A stretch of 64,000 bases of DNA from G016234445 sp964438865 (GTDB lineage Bacteria; Chloroflexota; Dehalococcoidia; Tepidiformales; Tepidiformaceae): contig CAYTMI010000009.1 in assembly GCA_964438865.1 (NCBI GenBank), positions 77,361 to 141,360 on the forward strand, in the 5' to 3' direction. The notes under the pieces are model-generated. The model made no database searches, had not been told where the DNA came from, and saw only the letters and a program-made list of their open reading frames with translations. The position numbers were made by a program, and so were the translations under genes. Positions within the stretch are counted from its first letter, which is position 1. Every line of letters begins with the position of its first letter. Below are positions 57,148-64,000 of the stretch, piece after piece.

Positions 57148-58461
57148 ATGGACTGGAAACAACGCTACGCCGACCGGCTCAAGTCTTCCGAGGAGGCGGC
57201 GAAGCTCGTCCGCTCGGGCGACCGCGCCTGGATGGGCATGTTCACGAGCAATCCCGACACGTTTTGCCGCTCCCTCTTCGCGCGCAACGGCGAGGTCGAG
57301 GCGGTCAACATCCATCACTACGTGTCGCCCTTCGTCTGGGCCACTCCAGACTCTGCCCGCTCCTTCCACCTGACCACCTGCTTCACCACCCCCGCCGACC
57401 GCCAGCAGATTGCCGCCGGCATGGGCGACTACCTCCCACTGGGGAACTTCCGTCAGTCGTGGATCAAAGACGCGGTTGGGCCCTTCGACGTCGCCTGCGT
57501 GAAGACGTCTCCGCCGGACGAAAACGGCTACCTGAGCATGGGCACGGCTGTCTGGGCCAACCGGACCGCCCTCGATGTAGCGAAAACCATCATCTGCGAA
57601 GTCGACGAGCGCCTCATTCGGACCTACGGCGAGAACTACATCCACATGTCCGAGGTGGCCGCACTCCTGGAGCACAACCAGTCCCACGACACTGCGATGC
57701 CGGTCCCGCCCCGCACCGACGAGGTTATCGCCGCCACCGAAGTCATCGGCACGCTCATCGCCACCGAACTCATTCGCGACCGCGACACCCTCCAGATCGG
57801 CTTCGGTGACGTGACCGCCGCGCTCGCGGTCTACCTTGGCGACAAGCACGACCTCGGCATCCAGACCGAGATCATCCCCGGCGGCGTCGTCGACCTCGTC
57901 GAACAGGGTGTCGTCACCGGCCGCTACAAGGAGATAGCCCCGGGTAAGGTGATTGGTTCGGCCTTCGCCGTTGTCCCACCCGAAGAAGCTGCCCGGGCCC
58001 ACATGAACCCGAAGTTCGAACTCTGGGACTTCTGCCGCACCGACGATCTGCGCATCCTCGTCCGCGAGACCAACTTCGTCGCGATCAACAACGCCCTCCA
58101 GGTCGACCTCACGGGCCAGGTCACGGCAGAGACCCTCAACGGGCGCGTCTACAGCGGCCCCGGCGGCCAGACCGTCTTCGCCGTGGCCTCTTCCTATAGC
58201 GAAGGCGGCCGCTCGGTGATAGCCCTGCCGTCCAGTTCCACGGTCAACGGCGAGCGCCAGTCGCGCATTCTGCCACTGCTCCCGCCCGGGTCGATCATCA
58301 CCGTGCCCCGCACGTTCGTGGACTACGTCGTCACGGAGTACGGGATCGCAAGAGTCGGCGGGAAGACCCTGCGCCAGCGCGCCGAAGAACTCATCTCCGT
58401 GGCCCACCCCGACTTCCGCGCCGAACTCCGAAAGGAAGCCCAGCGCCTCTACTCCCTCTGA
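57148..58461 (+). CDS. Acetyl-CoA hydrolase/4-hydroxybutyrate CoA-transferase family protein
   Basis: A 437-residue class I CoA-transferase of the Cat1/4-hydroxybutyrate type. LQIGFGDVTAAL is the oxyanion-type loop. Putative catalytic Glu241 in IQTEIIPGGVVDL fits the position of Glu238 in the 438-residue clostridial enzyme. The C-terminal TEYGIARVGGKTLRQRAEEL and AHPDFRAEL are standard. It moves CoA between carboxylates. ATG 57148 has GAGGGGG 6 bases upstream; a 12-codon open frame precedes it. Confidence 0.9.
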   Translation: MDWKQRYADRLKSSEEAAKLVRSGDRAWMGMFTSNPDTFCRSLFARNGEVEAVNIHHYVSPFVWATPDSARSFHLTTCFTTPADRQQIAAGMGDYLPLGNFRQSWIKDAVGPFDVACVKTSPPDENGYLSMGTAVWANRTALDVAKTIICEVDERLIRTYGENYIHMSEVAALLEHNQSHDTAMPVPPRTDEVIAATEVIGTLIATELIRDRDTLQIGFGDVTAALAVYLGDKHDLGIQTEIIPGGVVDLVEQGVVTGRYKEIAPGKVIGSAFAVVPPEEAARAHMNPKFELWDFCRTDDLRILVRETNFVAINNALQVDLTGQVTAETLNGRVYSGPGGQTVFAVASSYSEGGRSVIALPSSSTVNGERQSRILPLLPPGSIITVPRTFVDYVVTEYGIARVGGKTLRQRAEELISVAHPDFRAELRKEAQRLYSL

Positions 58462-58594
58462 CGCCGGTAGCCGCGCCCCACCGTGGGCGCATCGCCGGGT
58501 CACCACGATCCGCGCCAGCCTCCACCGCAGCGTCGATCCGCACCGTCACCGTCGGGGAGCGAGCGGCGTCCCGGGGGCGTCCCTCGCCCGCCGG

Positions 58595-58623
58595 TTGACC
58601 CTGCTGTGCGCGCGACCTAATGT
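58595..58623 (+). promoter_or_regulatory. Putative promoter for the DUF35/thiolase pair
   Basis: TTGACC (58595-58600), 17-base spacer, TAATGT (58618-58623). It lies in the 277-base gap after the CoA-transferase gene, about 110 bases before the DUF35 start. Confidence 0.45.
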
Positions 58624-58738
58624 CCCAGCGTGGCCGCCGCACGCAGGTGGCCGCATCCCCACGTCGAACCCCGCCGACGCGTCGCCGGCTCCCGAAAGGC
58701 CGCGCGGTGAGGCGGCTGTGCCGCGCAGGAGGCCCCCC

Positions 58739-59155
58739 ATGCCCTACAACAAGCCAATCCCCGACCCCGACCCGCTTTCGAAGCCGTTTTGGGAGGGCGC
58801 GAAGGCCGGAAAGCTCATGCTCCCCCGCTGCACAAGCTGCAACCGCGTCCACTGGTACCCGCGGCACATCTGCCCGAATTGCCATGCGCGCGAAATCGAA
58901 TGGATCGAAGGCAGCGGCGAGGGCCGCGTGCATACCTTCGCGGTCCAGCACCGCGCCTTCGGCGGCTGGGCCGACGAAGTACCATTCGTCACCGCCTACA
59001 TCGACCTCAACGAGGGCGACCGGATGTTCACCGTCCTCCGCGGCGTGGACCCCGCCAAGCCCGACCTGAGCTGGGTCGGCGCCCGCGTCCGTGTCGAATT
59101 CGAAGCCGCCAGCGAGGATGTCCACATCCCGTTCTGGCGCGTCATCCAGGGCTAG
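58739..59155 (+). CDS. Zn-ribbon/OB-fold (DUF35) acyl-CoA-associated protein
   Basis: A 138-residue protein with a rubredoxin-like zinc ribbon (CTSCNRVHWYPRHICPNC) and an OB-fold domain. Such proteins pair with SCP-x-like thiolases or hydratases in acyl-CoA, sterol or aromatic acid breakdown. ATG 58739 has AGGAGG 6 bases upstream. Its thiolase partner follows after 12 bases. Confidence 0.9.
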   Translation: MPYNKPIPDPDPLSKPFWEGAKAGKLMLPRCTSCNRVHWYPRHICPNCHAREIEWIEGSGEGRVHTFAVQHRAFGGWADEVPFVTAYIDLNEGDRMFTVLRGVDPAKPDLSWVGARVRVEFEAASEDVHIPFWRVIQG

Positions 59156-59167
59156 GGAGGAGGAAAC

Positions 59168-60376
59168 ATGCCAGGAGAACTTTCCCGGGCCGCGGCCATC
59201 GTCGGCGCCGCTGAAGCGAACGAAATCGGCTATCCGGAGACGCCGAAGACCGCGCTCCAACTTCACATCGAGGCGATCAAGAACGTCAGCGACCAGACCG
59301 GCATCCCGATCTCGAAGATCGACGGCATCTTCAGTGCCGGCTGGTCGTCGCAGATAGCCGAGCACCTCGGCCTCCACCCACGCTACATCGACACCACGTC
59401 GGTGGGTGGCTGCTCGTTCGAAATGCACGTCCACCACGCCCTCGCCGCCATCCATGCGGGGATCATCGATGTCGCCCTTGTCACCCACGGGGAGAGCGGC
59501 TGGTCGTCGCGTGCGACCCGGGGCCGCGGGACCGGCCGTCCGCGCGGCTCTGGCGACCCGTGGGACCCGGGTTCGCTCTTCAGCAATCCTTACGGGATCT
59601 CCGGCGCGCCTTCGAACTACTCCCATGCGATGACGCGCCACAACCACCGCTGGGGGTCGACCCCGGAGGACTTCGCCCACATCGCCGTGGGCACCCGGCA
59701 ATGGGCCACGCTCAACCCGCGCGCGATCATGCATTCCCGCGAAGTCCATCCCCAGGGTGGCCCGATCACGGTCGAGGACGTCCAGAACGCGCGGCTAATC
59801 TCCTGGCCGCTGACGCTGCTCCACTGCTGCCTCGTCACCGACCATGGCGGCGCGGTCCTCATTGTGAAGCCCGAGATCGCCCGTAGCCTTCGCACGAAGC
59901 CGGTCTGGATCGCAGGCGCCGGCGAGAACATGAGCCATTCGAACATGCTCGAAATGGAGGACTTCACCGCCACCTCCGCCGCTGCTTCGTCCGCGACCGC
60001 CTATCGCATGGCCGGGATGGGCCCCGAGGACATGGAGATGGCGATGGTCTACGACTCGTTCACGGTCACCGCCGGGATCACGATGGAGATGCTCGGCCTC
60101 GCTCCCCGGGGCGAGGGGTTCCGGCTCTGGAAGGACGGCCACGCTGCTCCGGGCGGCAAGTTCCCGGTGAACACCAACGGCGGCGGCCTCTCCTTCAACC
60201 ATTCCGGCATGTACGGCATGCAACTGCTGGTCGAAGCCTATCGCCAGCTTTCCGGGACCGCCGAGGACGGGATCCACGGTCTCCCCGGCAAGCAGACGAA
60301 GGCCCGATCCTGCATCGTCAACGGTACCGGCGGCAGCCTCTCCACTACCGGCACCCTCGTCCTCGTCGCCGACTGA
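59168..60376 (+). CDS. SCP-x-type thiolase-family protein
   Basis: A 402-residue thiolase-fold protein. The N-half has SRAAAIVGAAEANEIGYPE and the VGGCSFEMHVHHALAA segment near the nucleophile position. The C-half has FNHSGMYGMQLLVEA and ends with CIVNGTGGSLSTTGTLVL. It may be a true thiolase or a non-catalytic DUF35 partner; the active-site His/Cys set looks only partly standard. The SD is GGAGGAGG. Partner of the upstream DUF35 protein. Confidence 0.85.
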   Translation: MPGELSRAAAIVGAAEANEIGYPETPKTALQLHIEAIKNVSDQTGIPISKIDGIFSAGWSSQIAEHLGLHPRYIDTTSVGGCSFEMHVHHALAAIHAGIIDVALVTHGESGWSSRATRGRGTGRPRGSGDPWDPGSLFSNPYGISGAPSNYSHAMTRHNHRWGSTPEDFAHIAVGTRQWATLNPRAIMHSREVHPQGGPITVEDVQNARLISWPLTLLHCCLVTDHGGAVLIVKPEIARSLRTKPVWIAGAGENMSHSNMLEMEDFTATSAAASSATAYRMAGMGPEDMEMAMVYDSFTVTAGITMEMLGLAPRGEGFRLWKDGHAAPGGKFPVNTNGGGLSFNHSGMYGMQLLVEAYRQLSGTAEDGIHGLPGKQTKARSCIVNGTGGSLSTTGTLVLVAD

Positions 60377-60391
60377 CGCCAGCGCCGTAAA

Positions 60392-60406
60392 GGGAGTTGC
60401 GCTCCC
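60392..60406. terminator. Small hairpin between convergent genes
   Basis: GGGAG-TTGCG-CTCCC, 5-bp stem, 15 bases past the thiolase stop and 15 before the convergent stop. No T-run. Weak candidate. Confidence 0.25.
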
Positions 60407-60420
60407 AGCCGGGCCCGCCG

Positions 60421-60924
60421 CTAGCGGACGACCATGACCGGCACCTTCGACCGCCGGATCACGGCCTCGGCCACGCTCCCCATGAGGGCGTGCCGGACGC
60501 CCGACCTCCCGTGGGTGCCGATCACGAGCAGGTCCGCGCCCTGTTGTTCGGCAAAGGTGGAGATCGCCTCGGCGGCATGCTCTGCCCAGACAATGTGGAC
60601 CGTCGAGGTGGCTCCCTCGATGTGCGCCGCCTCCGACTTCAGGTACGCCTCTGCATCGACACGGGCGCGCTCCAACGCCTGGGTGCGATCCTCGGCGAGG
60701 CGCAACCCGGGCTGTCGTCCATGCCGCACCACCATCCCGGATGGCACGGCGCTGGCCGGAAGGGCGCCCGCCGGCTCCGTCTCAGCGGCGGTTTCCCGGA
60801 ACTCGTCCGGATTGAGTACTTGAAGGAGCAGCACCTCGGCCCGCGCCGCGCGCGCCAAGGGACCCACCGCCAATGCCGCGTGGGCCGAAGGCTCACTGCC
60901 GTCCAGCGCCACTACGAAACGCAT
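60421..60924 (-). CDS. Universal stress protein (UspA family)
   Basis: A 167-residue Usp. The N-terminal VVALDGSEPSAHAAL and the ATP-binding motif GTHGRSGVRHALMGSVAEAV are intact, so it is of the nucleotide-binding type. The start is ATG 60924. It is the only minus-strand gene in the acyl-CoA island. Confidence 0.92.
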   Translation of the reverse strand: MRFVVALDGSEPSAHAALAVGPLARAARAEVLLLQVLNPDEFRETAAETEPAGALPASAVPSGMVVRHGRQPGLRLAEDRTQALERARVDAEAYLKSEAAHIEGATSTVHIVWAEHAAEAISTFAEQQGADLLVIGTHGRSGVRHALMGSVAEAVIRRSKVPVMVVR

Positions 60925-61109
60925 GACACACCCCCAGTCGCCGTATTCCTCCAAATGATGCCGCTGACACGCCCCAGAGGGACCGGCCGACCGGCCCGCC
61001 AAACGGGGCCGTTCGGCGCGATCATAGGTTCCCGGACCAGGGGACGTTCGCGGCCCGGCCCCGGCCTTCTTATCATGCCCACCACGCTACTCACCTGGGA
61101 GGCCATGGG

Positions 61110-62483
61110 ATGGACCGAAGCGCGATCGAACGGGCGGCACAGTTTGCAGGCCTGGAACTCAGCCCTGGCACGGATGTCACGATTGACGGCGGCGACCCCG
61201 TCCTCCCAACGCCATTCCACCTGGGTGAGGGCGCCGCTGTGTCCCTCGCCCTTACCGGGCAGGAGGCTGGCCGCCTCTGGGAGATGCGCGGAGGCCGTCC
61301 GCAGTCGCTCGCGGTCGACGTGCGTCACGCCGCCGCGTCGCTCAGCAGCTACGCGCTCCTCGAACTCCTCGAGGGCGAGGCGGTGCCCCCACGGTCGGTC
61401 CCCACGGTCACCGGGATCTTCGAATGCGGGGATGGCCGCTACATCCACCTGCACGCCAGCTTCACGCACGGGCCCGGCATCCTCGCCGAACTTGGCCTCG
61501 AGGTGGGCGCGGCCCCCGAAGCTCTGGCGGCGGCGTGCCGCAAGCGTGGTGCGTTCGAACTTGAGGACGCGTTGGCCGCGAAGGGTCTCTGCTGCGCGGT
61601 CTGCCGCACCGCCGAGGAGTGGGCTGCCCATCCCCAGGGCGCCCTCCTCGCGATAAAGCCCGTCGTCGAAGTCACGCGTATCGGCGATGGCCCGCCCACG
61701 CCGTTGCCCCCGGGCGACCGGCCGCTCAGCGGCGTGCGCGTGCTCGACCTCACCCGCGTCCTCGCCGGCCCCACCTGCGCTCGGACCCTCGCCGAACACG
61801 GCGCCGACGTCCTCCACATCACATCGCCAAACCTGCCGACCATCGACCGCTTCGAAATGGACACCGGCCACGGGAAGCGGCAGGCATACCTGGACCTCAA
61901 CGATCTGGCCCAGGCGGCCACCCTGCAGGAACTCGTCCGCGGCGCCGACGTTTTCTCCCAGGGCTTCCAGCACAAGTCGCTCGAACGCCGCGGTTTCGGC
62001 GCCGGGCAACTCGCGGCGCTGCGCCCCGGGATCATCTACGTCTCTGAAAACGCGTTCGGCCACGACGGTCCCTGGGGGGAGCGGCCGGGCTGGGAACAGC
62101 TGGCACAGGCGACGACCGGCGTCACCGTGGTCCAGGGAATCGACCGTCCGACCCTCGCGCCCGCGGCGATGAACGACTACACCACCGGCTACTTCGCCGC
62201 CCTTGGCACGATGATCGCGCTGCGCCGGAGGGCGGTGGAGGGCGGGTCGTGGCTCGTCCGCGTCTCCCTCTCCCAGACGAGCATGTGGTACTACCGCCTA
62301 GGCCGCGAACTGGACCGCGCAGCCGCTTCCGGCGCCGGCGATGTATCCCGTTTCATGGAAGAACGCGAGACCGGCTACGGCCGGATGAAGTACCTGCGCC
62401 CGGCCCTGCGGATGTCCGGGACGCCCCCGCACTGGACGATCCCCACCGCACCGCTCGGGAGCGGGCAGCCGGCCTGGCTGTAG
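61110..62483 (+). CDS. CaiB/BaiF CoA-transferase family protein, permuted layout
   Basis: A 457-residue family III CoA-transferase relative. The typical start of the family (LSGVRVLDLTRVLAGPTCA) is only reached at about residue 205. The preceding 200 residues resemble the middle and C-terminal part of the family (GRPQSLAVDVRHAA, then a DGRYIHLH strand). NDYTTGY holds the likely catalytic Asp. The SD is GGGAGG. The next gene is an acyl-CoA dehydrogenase, suggesting a shared acyl-CoA route. Confidence 0.85.
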   Translation: MDRSAIERAAQFAGLELSPGTDVTIDGGDPVLPTPFHLGEGAAVSLALTGQEAGRLWEMRGGRPQSLAVDVRHAAASLSSYALLELLEGEAVPPRSVPTVTGIFECGDGRYIHLHASFTHGPGILAELGLEVGAAPEALAAACRKRGAFELEDALAAKGLCCAVCRTAEEWAAHPQGALLAIKPVVEVTRIGDGPPTPLPPGDRPLSGVRVLDLTRVLAGPTCARTLAEHGADVLHITSPNLPTIDRFEMDTGHGKRQAYLDLNDLAQAATLQELVRGADVFSQGFQHKSLERRGFGAGQLAALRPGIIYVSENAFGHDGPWGERPGWEQLAQATTGVTVVQGIDRPTLAPAAMNDYTTGYFAALGTMIALRRRAVEGGSWLVRVSLSQTSMWYYRLGRELDRAAASGAGDVSRFMEERETGYGRMKYLRPALRMSGTPPHWTIPTAPLGSGQPAWL

Positions 62484-62528
62484 CTCCCGGGCCGTCCCCC
62501 GCACGACACGCTCCGCTGGAGGGTATTC

Positions 62529-63695
62529 ATGGACTTCGAACCGACTGAGGGACAACGCCAGATCCGCCTCCAGGCGCGCGCGCTCGCGGCCCGTTTCGAC
62601 GACGCCTACTGGCGCCGCTGCGACGGCGAACACGCCTTCCCCTGGGACTTCTACCACGCCTTCGCCGACGCCGGCTGGCTCGGCATTGCCATCCCCCCGG
62701 AACACGGCGGCTCAGGCCTGGGCATCGCTGAAGCCTCGATCCTGCTCGAAGAAGTCGCGGCCTCCGGGGCAGCCATGAATGGCGCGACGGCGCTGCATCT
62801 CACCATCTTCGGGCTGAACCCCGTGGTCCGGCACGGATCAGACGAACTCAAGCGCCGGGTGCTTCCGGACGCCGCGGCCGGCCGCCTCCACGTCGCTTTC
62901 GGAGTCACCGAACCCACCGCGGGGTCCGACACGCCTTCGATCACAACCTTCGCCCACCGCGACGGCGACAACTTCCGGATCCGCGGCCAGAAGGTGTGGA
63001 CGTCGAAGGCGAAGGAGTCGACGAAGGTCCTTCTCCTGGCGCGGACGACCCCGCTGGCTGACTCCGCGCGCCGCACGGATGGGATGACCCTCTTCCTGGC
63101 CAACCTCGACCCCCGGTACGTGACTATCCGCGAAATCGAGAAGCTCGGCCGTCACGCAGTCGATTCGAACGAGGTCTTCTACGACGACCTCCCGGTGGAG
63201 GCCCGCGACGTTGTCGGCGAAGTCGGCCGTGGCTTCTACCACCTCCTTGACGGCCTGAATCCGGAACGGATCCTGATCGCTGCCGAGGCGCTCGGCACGG
63301 GGAGGGCAGCCCTTCGTAAGGCCACCGCCTACGCGAAGGAACGGGTTGTTTTCGGACGCCCCATCGGCCAGAACCAGGGGATTCAGTTCCCGCTGGCGGA
63401 CTCCTTCGCGAAGCTAAACGCTGCCGAGCTCATGGTCAGGAAGGCCGCCTGGCTCTACGACAAGGGCCAGCCGTGTGGCGCCGAGGCAAATACAGCCAAG
63501 TACCTCGCCGCCGAATGGGGGTTCGAAGCCGCCGACCGTGCGCTCCAGGTCCACGGCGGCTTCGGGTACGCGCGGGAGTTCGACGTCGAGCGCTACTGGC
63601 GCGAAGTCCGCGTCATGCGGATCGCCCCGATCACGCAGGAGATGGTCCTCAACTACCTCGCCCAGCACGAACTCGGCCTCCCCCGGTCGTACTAA
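62529..63695 (+). CDS. Acyl-CoA dehydrogenase
   Basis: A 388-residue FAD enzyme. FGVTEPTAGSDTPSI and the FRIRGQKVWTSKAKEST strand bind FAD and substrate. The C-terminal HGGFGYAREFDVERYWREVR is the family end, and the Arg/Glu interface residues are present. It introduces a C2-C3 double bond; chain specificity is unknown. GGAGGGT precedes ATG 62529. Confidence 0.94.
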   Translation: MDFEPTEGQRQIRLQARALAARFDDAYWRRCDGEHAFPWDFYHAFADAGWLGIAIPPEHGGSGLGIAEASILLEEVAASGAAMNGATALHLTIFGLNPVVRHGSDELKRRVLPDAAAGRLHVAFGVTEPTAGSDTPSITTFAHRDGDNFRIRGQKVWTSKAKESTKVLLLARTTPLADSARRTDGMTLFLANLDPRYVTIREIEKLGRHAVDSNEVFYDDLPVEARDVVGEVGRGFYHLLDGLNPERILIAAEALGTGRAALRKATAYAKERVVFGRPIGQNQGIQFPLADSFAKLNAAELMVRKAAWLYDKGQPCGAEANTAKYLAAEWGFEAADRALQVHGGFGYAREFDVERYWREVRVMRIAPITQEMVLNYLAQHELGLPRSY

Positions 63696-63696
63696 A

Positions 63697-63716
63697 CCGG
63701 GGTCGAACAGCCCCGG
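63697..63716 (+). terminator. Hairpin after acyl-CoA dehydrogenase gene
   Basis: CCGGGG-N8-CCCCGG directly after the stop. A 6-bp GC stem without a T-run; probable factor-dependent terminator. Confidence 0.35.
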
Positions 63717-63761
63717 CGAGCGCCCCAACCCCGGTTCGTCAGGGGGATCCCTCGGACGGAT

Positions 63762-63809
63762 AGGGGTTTTTCCCCTCAGTACTAGCGGTATCTTTGCCGG
63801 GGATTCCCC
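63762..63809. repeat. Two GGGG/CCCC palindromes upstream of the last gene
   Basis: AGGGG-TTTTT-CCCCT (63762-63776) and GGGGATTCCCC (63799-63809), centres about 35 bases apart. They lie 84-131 bases before ATG 63893. Candidate operators. The second motif is also found, reverse-complemented, at 7241-7251. Confidence 0.4.
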
Positions 63810-63892
63810 GCACATTTCAGGCTGACGCCGCCGGCCACACCTCCTCAGGCTAAGAGCACGCACAAGACGTCGCGAACGCTGAGGAGAAACCG

Positions 63893-64000
63893 ATGGACAA
63901 CACAAGCTCAACCCAGATTGCCACCGGCCAGGGAAGCTGCCCCAGGCTCGACTCCAGTCTTCGAGAACGCCTGATCTCTGAGCACATCGGGTTGGTCCAC
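63893..64000 (+). CDS. Start of a gene resembling a sigma factor (3' end outside window)
   Basis: Thirty-six codons are visible. A Ser/Thr/Gln-rich N-terminus leads to LDSSLRERLISEHIGLVH, reminiscent of the helix that opens region 2 of sigma-70 proteins (usually ending in xLV). ATG 63893 has GAGGAG 6 bases upstream. The assignment rests on a short match and may be wrong. Confidence 0.4.
   Translation, partial: MDNTSSTQIATGQGSCPRLDSSLRERLISEHIGLVH

Noticed and set aside
57148..58461. Possible loss of the catalytic Glu in the CoA-transferase (Gln in NNALQVD)
   Set aside because: The catalytic Glu of this family fits Glu241 in IQTEIIPGG, by position relative to the clostridial enzyme, so the Gln is not at the active-site position.

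Overview
The window is a 64 kb stretch of a high-GC bacterial chromosome with almost no non-coding sequence. Genes meet head to tail with overlaps of the ATGA or GTGA type, and no gap exceeds 300 bases. Gene content is mostly housekeeping and biosynthetic. A Chloroflexota (Dehalococcoidia/Tepidiforma-like) origin is my best inference, from the high GC, the short EF-Ts (about 169 aa), the gene style and the many starts without Shine-Dalgarno (SD) sequences. This is not proven. I saw no rRNA, tRNA, CRISPR array, transposase or phage gene.

Layout. 1-3.1 kb: the 3' end of an amidase gene, a small ParE-type toxin-antitoxin pair, and gatC-gatA of the tRNA-dependent amidotransferase. 3.2-9.5 kb: a class A penicillin-binding protein, a formyltransferase, an N-acetyltransferase, a degenerate GGDEF protein and a TVP38/DedA-like membrane protein. 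9.5-13.9 kb: the translation/envelope operon rpsB-tsf-pyrH-frr-uppS-cdsA on the minus strand. 14-21.1 kb: histidine biosynthesis. hisZ, an unusual tandem-domain hisG, an unknown zinc-phospholipase-like gene and hisD come first, then hisC-hisB, with a cyclase-like gene on the opposite strand between the two groups. 21-31.3 kb: a membrane protein; an APH-kinase/coiled-coil/Nudix gene trio; an AI-2E-type permease; a luciferase-like oxidoreductase; the operon ilvD-tfoX-PH domain-M23 peptidase; and an aminotransferase. 31.6-37.6 kb: gltB-gltD. 37.6-40.6 kb: dxs and a prenyl synthase. 40.7-46 kb: a two-component system, a class II aldolase, a receiver-degenerate regulator and a FliA/WhiG-type sigma factor. 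46.2-47.9 kb: ispG and a CinA-C amidase. 47.9-57 kb: the pyrimidine operon pyrR-pyrB-pyrC-carA-(GNAT)-(membrane protein)-carB-pyrK, preceded by a promoter and a PyrR-type RNA attenuator. 57.1-63.7 kb: an acyl-CoA island with a CoA-transferase, a DUF35 Zn-OB protein, a thiolase, a universal stress protein, a CaiB/BaiF protein and an acyl-CoA dehydrogenase. 63.9 kb to the end: the start of a gene resembling a sigma factor.

How it works together. Three nucleotide or amino-acid pathways dominate: histidine, pyrimidine and glutamate/branched-chain. Isoprenoid supply (dxs, ispG, prenyl synthase) and undecaprenyl/phospholipid synthesis (uppS, cdsA) are also present. The most notable points are a HisG built from two fused catalytic-type domains, of which only the second keeps the PRPP loop; a pyr leader whose terminator hairpin contains the pyrR ribosome binding site; uncharacterised genes embedded in the his and pyr operons; regulators with degenerate signature residues (GGDEF, receiver, cyclase); and promoter patterns (TGCTANNCT, and TANNNT 6-7 bases before a start codon) that suggest extended -10 promoters and leaderless mRNAs.
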